This document shows positions 16,621 to 26,200 of a stretch of 64,000 nt of DNA, piece after piece. The stretch's first letter is position 1. Each line of letters starts with the position of its first letter. The notes below the pieces were generated by a model. That model saw nothing but the letters and a program-made list of their open reading frames with translations. It was not told the origin of the DNA and made no database searches. The translations under genes were made by a program, and so were the position numbers. The DNA is from Streptomyces sp. NBC_01217 (GTDB lineage Bacteria > Actinomycetota > Actinomycetes > Streptomycetales > Streptomycetaceae), in contig NZ_CP108538.1 in NCBI RefSeq assembly GCF_035994185.1, forward strand, positions 124,001 to 188,000, given 5' to 3'.

Positions 16621-19600
16621 TTCGAGGACGCTCCTTCCGGCGCGTGGTCGGCCGGCGTGGCCGCCTTGGTGTCGGCAATGGCCTGGGCCAGGGAATCGAC
16701 GGAGCTGTCCCGGAGGATCTTGACCATCGGCAGTCTGACCTTGAGGTGCCGGTCGATGTCGTTCCTGAGCTGGACCGCCATCATCGAATCCATGCCCATC
16801 TTGTTGAACGGCCGGCTCGCGCCCACGCGCTCCGCCTTCAGGCCCAGGATGGCGGCGGCGATCTTCTTCAGTGCCTCGACCACCCCTGGATCCGTCACGG
16901 CTCGGGGCCCGGGGACGGGAGCGGGCGCGGTCTGTCGCGTCTGCTGTACCGGCCGGGCCGCGCGGGCCTCGGATCGCGCCGTGGCCGCCGGGGCGTGTGG
17001 CCGTGCCGGGGTGTCGCGCCGGGTCAGTTCGCCGAGCAGCGGGGCGTGTGCCGCGTCCGGATGGACACGCGCCCATGATGGCCAGTCGGTGCGCAGGACG
17101 ACGGAATGCGAGGTGCCTTCGGCGAGGATGCGCCCCAGAAGGGTGAGTCCCTCGTCGGGGGAGAAGCTGGCCATTCCCCGTGGGACGAGGCCCCGGCCGC
17201 TCTCCTCTTCCTGGCGGGCGACCATGCCGACGCTGTCCCAGTAGCCCCAGTTGACCGAGGTGGCCGGGGCGCCGGAGGCGAGGCGGTGGTGGGCCAGGGC
17301 GTCGAGGAACGCGTTTCCGGCCGCGTAGCCGCCCAGGAGGGGTGACGACAGGATCGAGGAGCCGGAGGAAAACAGGACGAACATGTCCAAGGGCAGGTCG
17401 CGCACCAGCCAGTGGAGGTTCCAGGCCCCTGACACCTTGGCCCTGAGGAGGGCGGTGAGGTGCCGCGCCGTCGTGTCGCTCACGGGGACGGAGTCGTAGG
17501 TCCCGGCCGCGTGGAACACACCGCGCAGCGGAGCCTTGCCCCTGTGGGCCCTGTCGGCGAGGAGCGCGCGCATCGCATGGTGATCGGCCACGTCGACGGC
17601 CGCGTACTCGACGTCGGCGCCTCGCAGCGCGAGATCCCGCAGCAGGACCGTCAGTGCGACCTCTGGGTGGTCGGGGGCGGCCGTCGCCGGGGCGGGCAGC
17701 GGGGTTCGGCCGGTCAGGAGGAGGGTGCGGGCTCCCTGGTCGACGAGCCAGGACGCGAGGCGTGCTCCGATGCCTCCTGCGCCACCGGTGATGAGGTAGG
17801 TGCCCACGGCGCGCACGGGTCCGGGGGACGTGGTCCTCCCGCGGCCCGGTGCGGCGGGCAGCACGTCGTCGGGGAAGGCGACGGTCTGAACGGTGCGCCG
17901 CCCTGGCGGGCTTTCCGTCCTGAGGATCTGACCGGCTTGGGCGGCACTGAGTTCCTGGTGGGGCAGCGGGGAGAGCGCCCCCTTGCCGACGAGGTCGGCC
18001 GTCGCCCGCAACACCGCACCGGCTCGGTGGGGCTGGTGCCGGATCATGTGGGCGATGTCGACCGCGTGGAAGGAGATGTTGGGCACCAGGCGAGTGCGCT
18101 CCAAGGGGGCGGCATCGGCGCTGTCGGGCCCGGTGAGCTCCACGTAGTGTCCGTAGGGTGCCAGCAAGGAGAGGCCGGCGCCCAGGTCGCGGCCCGTACG
18201 GTTGCTGAGGATGACATCGAATCCGGCCCCGCCCGCGGAGGTACGGGAGTCCGCGACGTGCCGGATGCCCCGCCCTGCCGGCCACTGCCCCTCGTCCGCG
18301 CTTGCGCCGGTGACGTGGACGTCCGCTCCCAGCCATCGGGCCACATTCACCGCGGCAGGACCGATTCCGGGGGTCTCCGCATGGACGAGCACGCGGTCGC
18401 CCTTTGCGACGCGGGCGACGTCGTGGAGCGCGTGGTACGCCGTCAGGTACGCCCGGGGCAGTGTGGCGGCCTCGGCGGGCGCGGTACCTGTGGGCATCGG
18501 CGCCGTCAGAACCGCCTTGGTGACGGCGTGCGAGGCCGTCGCGTTCTCGGCGAGGGCGATGACCAGGTCGCCGACGGCCACGTCGCGCACGTCGTCCCCC
18601 ACGGCGATCACGGTTCCGGAGCAGCCCGTGGCCAGTGGGACGCCCGGGCGGTCGAGTGCGGCGTGGGAGACCCGGATGACGACCTCGTCCGCGTCGGGCA
18701 CGGGAAGCGTGAACGGGGTCAGCCACTGGTCGGCGGCTGTGCCCGGTCGTGGGAGGGAAAGTCGTACGGCCGCCACTGGCCCCGTGCCTGCGGTGGCCCT
18801 CTCACGCATGACCAGGCGGGCGACGCGGCGCGTGCCGTCGCGCAACGCGATCTGGTCCTCGTCGTCGGGTCCGAGGAGGTCCGCGATCAGGGCGTCGACG
18901 CTCCTTGAGTTGCGGTCGAGGTCGACCAGGCGCGTACGCAGTTCCGGGTGCTCGGCGGAGAGAGTGCGTCCCAGTCCCCACAGCAGCGCCTGGAAGGGGG
19001 CTACGTGCCGGTCGTCGGCTGCGACACGCTGGGCATGGCGGCTGATCAACCATAGCCCGGGATCGCCGGGCTGTTCCCGGGCGTCCAGGGCCTGCGCGAG
19101 GTGGATGACACTGCCGCAGGCCAGCAGCTGGACTCTGTCGATCTCCTTTGCCGTGGCGTCGAGTCCTGCTTCCGCGTCCAGGGACCACAGGTGCACGATG
19201 CCACGGAGTGGGCCGCGTTCTACGACGTCGTCCAGCACCGCGGAGTAATGCGCGGGGTCGGCGGGGTCGATGCGGAACCGGTCGCCGGCGGCCTGATAGC
19301 TCGCGGCGGCGGTCACGACAACGGTCTCCTGGCCCTCGGCGGCGAGCCCTCTGGCCACGGCCCGTCCGCAGGGCCCGCTGTCGCTGAAGACCAGCCAAGT
19401 TCCGTGCTGGGAAGGCATGCCGACGGCGTCCGGGCGTGGCTGTGCCCTCCACTGGAGTTCGTACCGCAGGCCGTCCAGGTCGTCTCCAGGGACCGAAGGG
19501 GCGGGGGCAGTGGTCACGGGGGCCTCCTCAAGGGCCGGGGCATGACCGGCGAGGTACTGAAGTCGCGCACCGCGTATCTCGGCCAGGAGCCGTCCGGAGG

Positions 19601-22600
19601 CGTCGGCCATGCGGATGTCGGCGGCGAACGAGTCCCCGCGCGTGGTCGGCACCAAGCGCACGTGGCTGAAGACTTCATGCCCGGGCCGGTGATAGGTGCG
19701 GAACTCGTCGATCCCGCCGAAGACGAACACGCCCTCCGGGTCCGCCACCGTGCGCGGACGGGCCGCCGCCATCCCATGGCAGCCGGCGTCGAGCAGCGCG
19801 GGATGGAAGTGGTGGTCGCCGAGGGCGGCGCGCACCCCCTCGGGACTCGCGAGGCGTGCCAGAGCCTCGCCGTCCCGGCGCCACAGCTCCACCACGCCTC
19901 GGAACGCACCATTCCACTGGTTGCCGCGTTCGGCGTTGTAGGCGTAGAACTCGGCGGCACTCTGGTGCGTGGGGAGGCTGTTCCGGACGGCCGCCAGGTC
20001 GACCGGGGTTCCGTGTTCCGGCTCGTGAAGGGTGCGACCCATCGCTTCGGCGTGCAGGACCCACGGGGCGTCGTCGGAGAATCTGCCGTGGACTTGGAAC
20101 GCGACCCGTTCCGAACCGAGGACGGCGCTCACCCTCAGGGTGGGGGCCGGGCCGTTCCCGTCGAGGTAGAGGGCCTGCCGGTAGTGGACGTCGGTCAGTG
20201 CGACCGGTCCGTCACCGAGGATCTGCCAGGTGGCTTCCGTGAGCAGCTCCAGGTACAGGGTGCCGGGCACGACGACGGTGTCCTGGATCCGGTGGTCGGC
20301 CAAGTACGCGTGGCGGCACGGATCGAGGGGGCCCTCCCACGTGCGGGTGTCTCCGGCGGTCGTCGTACGGGTTCCCAGGAGCGGGTGGCCGGGCCCGGTT
20401 TCCGGCCGGGGCCGCGCGGGCTTCGCAGCGACGGCGGACTCGGGCAGCCAGTGCCGGGTGCGCTGCCAGGCGTAGCCGGGCAGCGGAACGTACCGGCCGC
20501 CGTCCACGATGGCGGCGAGGTCCAGCGGCACCCCGGCGGTGTGCAGGCGCCCCGCCGCGGTCAGCAGGGCGAAGCGTTCGCCCTCGTCGCGGTGGAGGGA
20601 GCCGACGGCGATGGTGTCGTCGCGGCCTGCAGCGCGACCGGTCTCCTTGATGGCGTTGATCAGTACCGGGTGCGGGCTTAGCTCGATGAACACGGTGTCT
20701 TCGGCGTCGAGTTGGCGGCGCACCGCGCCAATGAAGTCGACGGCCTCACGGATGTTCCTGGCCCAGTAGTCGGCGTCCATGCCGGAGCCGTCGACGACCT
20801 CACCGAGGAGCGTCGAGTGGATCGGGATCACCGCTCGGCGCGGGGCGAGGTCCTTCAGTGCCTCCAGCAGGTCGTCGCGGACCACGTCCATGTGCGGGGA
20901 GTGCGAGGCGAAGTCGACCTTGACGAGCCGGTTGGGTATCCCCCGTGCGTCGAGGCCCACCAGGACCTCGGCCAGGGCGTCCACGTCTCCGGCGAGCAGC
21001 GTCGAGGACGGGCTGTTGGCGGCCGCGACGGAGACGGTGTCCTCGTGGCCCGCGAGGGCCCGGCCCGCCTCGTCGGCGGGCAGGGCGACCACGGCCATGG
21101 CACCACGGCCCGCCAGGCGCCTGGCGATCCGGCTGCGGCGGCAGATGACGGCCGCGGCGTCCTCGAGGCTCAGGGCTCCCGCGATGTAGGCCGCCGCCGA
21201 TTCGCCCATGCTGTGGCCGATGACGACGTCGGGTTCGACGCCCCAGGAGCGCCACACCTCCGCCAGGGCGATCTCCATCGCCCACAGCGCGGGCTGGATG
21301 ACGTCGAGTTCGGCGAAGCGGTCCTCGGGACCGTCTCCCAGGAGTTCGATGACGGACCACCCGGTCTCGGCGCGGATCGCGGCGTCGCATGCCTGCATGG
21401 CGCGGGCGAAGACCATTTCGCTGTCGAGCAGTTCTCGTCCCATGCCGATCCATTGGGACCCCTGACCGGGGAAGACGAACGCGACCCTGGGGCGCTGTGC
21501 GGGATCGGTGTACTCGGAGAAGGACAGGGAGGGGTCGGGGTCGCCTTGCGCGAAAGCGGTCAGCGCCAATGCGGCCTCCTCGCGGGAGGCGGCCGGAAGG
21601 GCCAGCCGGGCGTCGAGGTGGGAACGGTGCAGCGCAGCGCTGTGGCAGATGTCGCGCAGGCGCGGGGGACGGCTGCTCCCGGCCGTCAGGAATCGTGCGT
21701 AGGACGCCGCGAGTTCGGTGAGCGCCTCGGGTGTCGCGGCGGAGAGGGTAAGCAGTTCCGTGCGGTCGGTTGCCTTTCCCCCGACGGGCTCCGGGGCGGG
21801 CACGTGTTCCTCCAGGACGAGGTGGGCGTTGGTGCCGGAGATGCCGAAGCTGTTGACGCCCACCAGAGCGGGCCGGGCTGCGTCGGGCAGCGGCGTGTTC
21901 CGAGTCGCGACGGTCAGCGGAAGTGTCGCCCAGGGCACGGCCGGGTGGGGCTCGTTGAAGTGCAGGCTCGGGGGGACGACGCGCTTTTCGAGGCAGAGCA
22001 CCGCTTTGATGAGGCCGGCGATTCCTGCCGCTGCCTCGGCGTGCCCGATGTTGGTCTTGACCGAGCCCACGAGGACGGGACGATCGGCGGGCCGGTCCTT
22101 GCCCAGGACCTCGGCGAGCGCTTCGAGTTCGACCGGGTCACCGACAGCGGTCCCTGTGCCGTGCGCCTCCACGTAGTCCACGTCGGCCGGGTTCACGCCT
22201 GCGTCGGTGTAGGCACGCAGAAGTACGTCGCGCTGGCCCTTGACCCCAGGGGCGACCATGTATCCGCCGGACCGGCCGTCGTTGCCCACCGCGGAGCCAC
22301 GCAGGACCGCCCGGATCCGGTTCCCGTCGGCCAGCGCCTGGGAGAGGGGCTTGAGGATCACGCTGCCGATGCCTTCGCTGCGGACGAAACCGTCCGCGGA
22401 CGCGTCGCCGAACTTGCAACGGCCGTCCCTGGCGAGCATGCCCGCGCCGGAGTACGCGACTCCTGCGTCCGGCCGGAGAACGAGACCAGCCGCGCCCGCG
22501 ATGGCCAGCCGGCATTCGCCGAGGCGGAGGGCCTGCACGGCATGGTGCACTGCCACCAGTCCCGAGGAGCACGCCGCATCGACGGTGATGCTGGGGCCTC

Positions 22601-23132
22601 GTAGGTCGAAGGCGTAGGACAGCCGCCCTGACATGGGCGCGCGGAGGCCGCCTCCCGTCATGTCGTACAGGTCGTAGTGGTCACGTGCGGCACGCTGAGC
22701 GTGCCAGTAGTCGTCGCTGATCTGGCCGATGTAGACGCCGGTGTCGGAGCCCGCCAGTGCGGACAGCGGGATGCCCGCGTCCTCCAGGGCCTCGTAGGCG
22801 ACTTCCAGCAGCAGACGCTGCTGGGGGTCCATTTTGTTCGCCTCCCGTGAAGTGATGCCGAAGAACTCGGCGTCGAACTCCGCGACCCCCTTGAGGAATC
22901 CGCCCCATCGGCTGACGGTACGGCCGGGCGTACGCGGGGTGGGGTCGTAGAGCGCGTCGACGTCGTAGCGGTCGGCGGGGATCTCGGTGATCGCGTCGGT
23001 GCCGTCGCGCAGGAGCGCCCACATCTCGTCGACGGTGTCGGCGCCGGCGAACCGGCCGGCCATGCCGATGACGGCGATGGGTTCGGCGGGCTCCCGCCCC
23101 GGTGTGCGGCGGGGCTTGTCGTGCACGGGCAC
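16617..23132 (-). CDS. Highly reducing type I PKS module (KS-AT-DH-ER-KR-ACP)
   Basis: The GTG at 23132 with GAGG nine bases upstream gives 2171 residues. Domains in order: KS (about 15-440, nucleophile Cys188 in VDAACSSGL, VEAHGTGTAVGDP, GHAEAAAG); AT (about 555-860, GHSMGES with Ser641 and VDFASHSPH, closer to the YASH methylmalonyl motif than to HAFH); DH (about 920-1190, YLADHRIQDTVVVPGTLYLE and HFHPALLDAG); a medium-chain-dehydrogenase-like ER (about 1470-1760, GDRVLVHAETPGIGPAAV, with the GGVG loop altered to PGIG); KR (about 1775-2000, ITGGAGGIGARLASWL, GGYAAGNAFLDAL); ACP (about 2070-2145, MGMDSMMAV). The KS-AT-DH-ER-KR-ACP order and lack of TE resemble mycocerosic-acid-synthase-type iterative PKSs. 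A saturated, perhaps branched acyl chain is likely. Next to it lies the KAS III gene. Confidence 0.92.
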   Translation of the reverse strand: MPVHDKPRRTPGREPAEPIAVIGMAGRFAGADTVDEMWALLRDGTDAITEIPADRYDVDALYDPTPRTPGRTVSRWGGFLKGVAEFDAEFFGITSREANKMDPQQRLLLEVAYEALEDAGIPLSALAGSDTGVYIGQISDDYWHAQRAARDHYDLYDMTGGGLRAPMSGRLSYAFDLRGPSITVDAACSSGLVAVHHAVQALRLGECRLAIAGAAGLVLRPDAGVAYSGAGMLARDGRCKFGDASADGFVRSEGIGSVILKPLSQALADGNRIRAVLRGSAVGNDGRSGGYMVAPGVKGQRDVLLRAYTDAGVNPADVDYVEAHGTGTAVGDPVELEALAEVLGKDRPADRPVLVGSVKTNIGHAEAAAGIAGLIKAVLCLEKRVVPPSLHFNEPHPAVPWATLPLTVATRNTPLPDAARPALVGVNSFGISGTNAHLVLEEHVPAPEPVGGKATDRTELLTLSAATPEALTELAASYARFLTAGSSRPPRLRDICHSAALHRSHLDARLALPAASREEAALALTAFAQGDPDPSLSFSEYTDPAQRPRVAFVFPGQGSQWIGMGRELLDSEMVFARAMQACDAAIRAETGWSVIELLGDGPEDRFAELDVIQPALWAMEIALAEVWRSWGVEPDVVIGHSMGESAAAYIAGALSLEDAAAVICRRSRIARRLAGRGAMAVVALPADEAGRALAGHEDTVSVAAANSPSSTLLAGDVDALAEVLVGLDARGIPNRLVKVDFASHSPHMDVVRDDLLEALKDLAPRRAVIPIHSTLLGEVVDGSGMDADYWARNIREAVDFIGAVRRQLDAEDTVFIELSPHPVLINAIKETGRAAGRDDTIAVGSLHRDEGERFALLTAAGRLHTAGVPLDLAAIVDGGRYVPLPGYAWQRTRHWLPESAVAAKPARPRPETGPGHPLLGTRTTTAGDTRTWEGPLDPCRHAYLADHRIQDTVVVPGTLYLELLTEATWQILGDGPVALTDVHYRQALYLDGNGPAPTLRVSAVLGSERVAFQVHGRFSDDAPWVLHAEAMGRTLHEPEHGTPVDLAAVRNSLPTHQSAAEFYAYNAERGNQWNGAFRGVVELWRRDGEALARLASPEGVRAALGDHHFHPALLDAGCHGMAAARPRTVADPEGVFVFGGIDEFRTYHRPGHEVFSHVRLVPTTRGDSFAADIRMADASGRLLAEIRGARLQYLAGHAPALEEAPVTTAPAPSVPGDDLDGLRYELQWRAQPRPDAVGMPSQHGTWLVFSDSGPCGRAVARGLAAEGQETVVVTAAASYQAAGDRFRIDPADPAHYSAVLDDVVERGPLRGIVHLWSLDAEAGLDATAKEIDRVQLLACGSVIHLAQALDAREQPGDPGLWLISRHAQRVAADDRHVAPFQALLWGLGRTLSAEHPELRTRLVDLDRNSRSVDALIADLLGPDDEDQIALRDGTRRVARLVMRERATAGTGPVAAVRLSLPRPGTAADQWLTPFTLPVPDADEVVIRVSHAALDRPGVPLATGCSGTVIAVGDDVRDVAVGDLVIALAENATASHAVTKAVLTAPMPTGTAPAEAATLPRAYLTAYHALHDVARVAKGDRVLVHAETPGIGPAAVNVARWLGADVHVTGASADEGQWPAGRGIRHVADSRTSAGGAGFDVILSNRTGRDLGAGLSLLAPYGHYVELTGPDSADAAPLERTRLVPNISFHAVDIAHMIRHQPHRAGAVLRATADLVGKGALSPLPHQELSAAQAGQILRTESPPGRRTVQTVAFPDDVLPAAPGRGRTTSPGPVRAVGTYLITGGAGGIGARLASWLVDQGARTLLLTGRTPLPAPATAAPDHPEVALTVLLRDLALRGADVEYAAVDVADHHAMRALLADRAHRGKAPLRGVFHAAGTYDSVPVSDTTARHLTALLRAKVSGAWNLHWLVRDLPLDMFVLFSSGSSILSSPLLGGYAAGNAFLDALAHHRLASGAPATSVNWGYWDSVGMVARQEEESGRGLVPRGMASFSPDEGLTLLGRILAEGTSHSVVLRTDWPSWARVHPDAAHAPLLGELTRRDTPARPHAPAATARSEARAARPVQQTRQTAPAPVPGPRAVTDPGVVEALKKIAAAILGLKAERVGASRPFNKMGMDSMMAVQLRNDIDRHLKVRLPMVKILRDSSVDSLAQAIADTKAATPADHAPEGASSK

Positions 23133-23229
23133 GGTCTGTTCCTCATGTCTGGCTGGGTGGCTCTGGTGAGACCACGGGGAGTGCTGCTGGCTGGACCGCT
23201 TCCGCGGAAGAGCTCCCGGCACGGCGAGC
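23133..23229. promoter_or_regulatory. Short spacer with palindrome between NRPS-MFS and PKS genes
   Basis: The 97-base spacer contains the perfect palindrome TTCCGCGGAA at about 23201-23210 and the PKS ribosome site. No promoter is evident. The two genes are probably in one transcript, and the hairpin could tune expression of the PKS. Confidence 0.3.
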
Positions 23230-26200
23230 TCAGCCCGTGCGGCGGGTGGCGGCGAACCGGGTGTCCGCCTGCTCTTGGACGAGGTCCAGGTCGTGTTCGG
23301 TCTCGGCACCGGGTGTCGCGTCGGGCAGGTCGTCCTCCAGCCGCCGCAGGGGCCGGTACAGGAGGCCGAGAGCGCCCCATGCGGCGATGCACAGCCCGCA
23401 CACGATCAGCAGCAGGGCCATGCCGCTTCCGGGACCGGTGCCGAGCACGGCGCCGAGGGCGGGATGCCCCCGCAGGGCGGGAGTGAACACACCGTCGGCG
23501 AGCGGTCCCGCCGCGAGGAAGCCCACGGGCTGGGTGGCGAGCGCGAGCATGACGTTGGTGGCCAGGACCCGGCCCTGCAGTTCCTGTCCCACCTTGACCT
23601 GGATGATCGACAGCCAGTGGGCATTCATCACGGCCATGGCGCCTATCCGCAGCGCCAGGCCGGCCGCCACCACCGGCAGGGAGGCGTGCACGCCCATCAG
23701 GACGGTGCCGGCGCCGACGCCGAGGGTGGCGCCGATCATGCCGATGGCCCGGCGCCGGGTCCCCCCCCAGGGCACCATCAGCAGTCCGCCGACCACGCCG
23801 CCCAGTCCGCCCACCGTCGTCACCAGGCCGAGCTGCGCGGTGCCGGCGAAGGAGAGCACAAGCGGCTGCACCGCGACGAACACCGTCGAGGCGAACAGGT
23901 TCAGCACCGCGGCGAAGCCGGTCAGCAGGAGCAACGGCCTGCGCCGCGCGATGAACCGCCAGCCGCCGGTGAGGGCCTGGCCGAAAGTCTCGCGTTGTCT
24001 GCGGAACATCCGGTCGGGGAAGCGGACGGCCAGTAGGGACCCCACGCCCGCGGCGAAGGCGCACACGCTGACACCGACGACGCCGGACACGCCGACCACG
24101 GCCACGAGCGCACCGCCGAGGAGCGGTCCGACCACGCCTGCGAAGCCGAGTCCGAGCCCCACGAGGGCGTTGGCCTGCGGCAGGTACGGCTTGGGCACCA
24201 GTTGAGCGGTGGCGGCCAGATAGGCGGGCCGGTGGAAGGCGGTCGCGATGGAGGTGATCGTCACGATGAGGCACACGGCCGCCAGGGACATCCGGCCGGT
24301 GGCCAGCAGCACCGCCAGTACCGCCATGGCCAGCCCGCTGGTGCCGTCCGCCGCGAGCATGACGCGGCGGCGGTCCACCCGGTCGGCGACCGTTCCCCCG
24401 AGGGGTGTGACCAGCACGGCGGGCAGCGTGGCGAGCATCGTTACCAGGGCCAGGTCGAGGACCCGGCCGCTGCGCTGATAGGCCCACACGCCGAGCGCGA
24501 ACATGCTGAGGCTGCCGCCCAGCATGGACAGGAACTGCCCGGCCGCGACGGTGTGGAAGGGACGGAGGCCGGAGGACCGCACGGGGGTCGCCGCGACCGG
24601 CTCGGGCAGGCGTCCGGCCGTCCAGTCCGTGATCCGTTGCCTGAGCAGGGCGGCGAGGGGGGCTGCCTGATGGCGCAGGAAGTAGTGGCCCGCCTTGGGG
24701 ATGGTGGCGAGCTCGACCCGGTCGGCGAAGGCACCCCATTCGCGGTACCGCTCCTGGTACAGCTCGGTGGAGTGGTCGGCCTCGCCCACCACGCACAGGA
24801 CCGGCGCCGCCAGGGCGGCGCGCGGCGCGGCCAGTTCCCGGGCGTACCAGGCCCGGGCCTGCGTCGAGTCGTGGCGCATGGCCCGCAGCGCGGTCTCGGT
24901 GGTGGTGTCGTCCATGTCGTCGAGGATTCCGCCGGTCGTGCGCAGGACGTCGCGGTAGTGGCGGCTGGAGGCCCAGCGCTCCAGCGGCAGGACGCGGTTG
25001 GCCCAGGCGGCCAACCGTCCCGGCAGCCCCGCAGAGGGAAAGTTGCCCGCCACGACCACGCCGAGCACCTCGCGTCCCCCGGCCTCCAGCCTGCGGGCGA
25101 GCGCGACGGCGGCGGCCGATCCCACGGAGTGCCCGTAGACGAGTACGGGCCCGCCGACCGTCGCCTCGATCTCTTCCGCGAGCCGTTCGGTGAGCTCGTC
25201 AAGCGGCCAGAACTCCTCGGCGGGGCGCGCGGGATCGTGCCCCGGCAACTCGACGGCGAGGAGCGCCAGGTCGTCCGGCAGCGCCGCGGCGAGCGGCTGG
25301 TAGACGGCCGCGGACCCGCCTCCGTACGGGACGCAGACCACGGTGGCCGCGGCGTTCCGCGATCCGCTGAGGCGGTGGAGCAGACGGCCCCGCCCGGTGT
25401 CGGCCGCGTCCAGGTGGGCGGCCAGTTCGCGGACGGTGGGCCGGGTGAACATGTCGATCACCCGCAGCCCGGGGTCGCAGGCCCGTACGGCACGGACCGC
25501 GGCGAACGAGTCCCCGCCGAGCGCGAAGAAGTCGTCGTCGATCCCGATCCTGGGCAGTCCGAGGACCTGTGCCCACACCCCGGCGAGGCGGTGCTCGGTG
25601 GGGGTGCGCGGCGGCACCCGTTCGTCGGCGTCGCCCGAGCTGGGGCGTGGCAGGGCGGCCCTGTCGACTTTGCCGTTGGGCGTCAGGGGGAACCGGTCGA
25701 GCACCGTGAGGGAGGCGGGCACCATGTACTCGGGCAGCCGTTCCCGCAGCCCGGTGCGGACCTCGCGGGAGTCGAGCGAGCTTCCGGGGTCCTGCACCAC
25801 CCAGCCCGCGAGGCCCTGGCGCTGTCCCTCGCCGACGGGCAGCACGACCGCTTCGGCGACACCCGGCAGCCCGCGCAGGGCTTCGGCCACGTCGCCCGGT
25901 TCCACCCGGTAGCCGCGCACCTTGACCTGGTCGTCGACGCGTCCGCGGAACTCCACCCAGCCGTCCGGGCGCATCCGCAGGACGTCGCCCGAGCGGTACA
26001 GGCGCCGCCCGTCCACGGTCACGAACCGCTGCGCGGTCAGCTCAGGTGCACCAATGTAGCCGCGGGCGACTCCCGGGCCCCCGACGAGGAACTCCCCCGG
26101 TATGCCGGCGGGCAGCGGGCGGCCCTCCCGGTCGGCGAGGAAGCCGGTGGTGTTGGGCACCGGGCGGCCGAGCGGGACGATGCCGGTCCGCAGGCCGTCG

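Noticed and set aside
16617-23132. PUFA- or enediyne-type PKS
   Set aside because: A standard AT and a full DH-ER-KR order with a single C-terminal ACP are present; tandem ACPs and the enediyne PPTase/DH layout are not.
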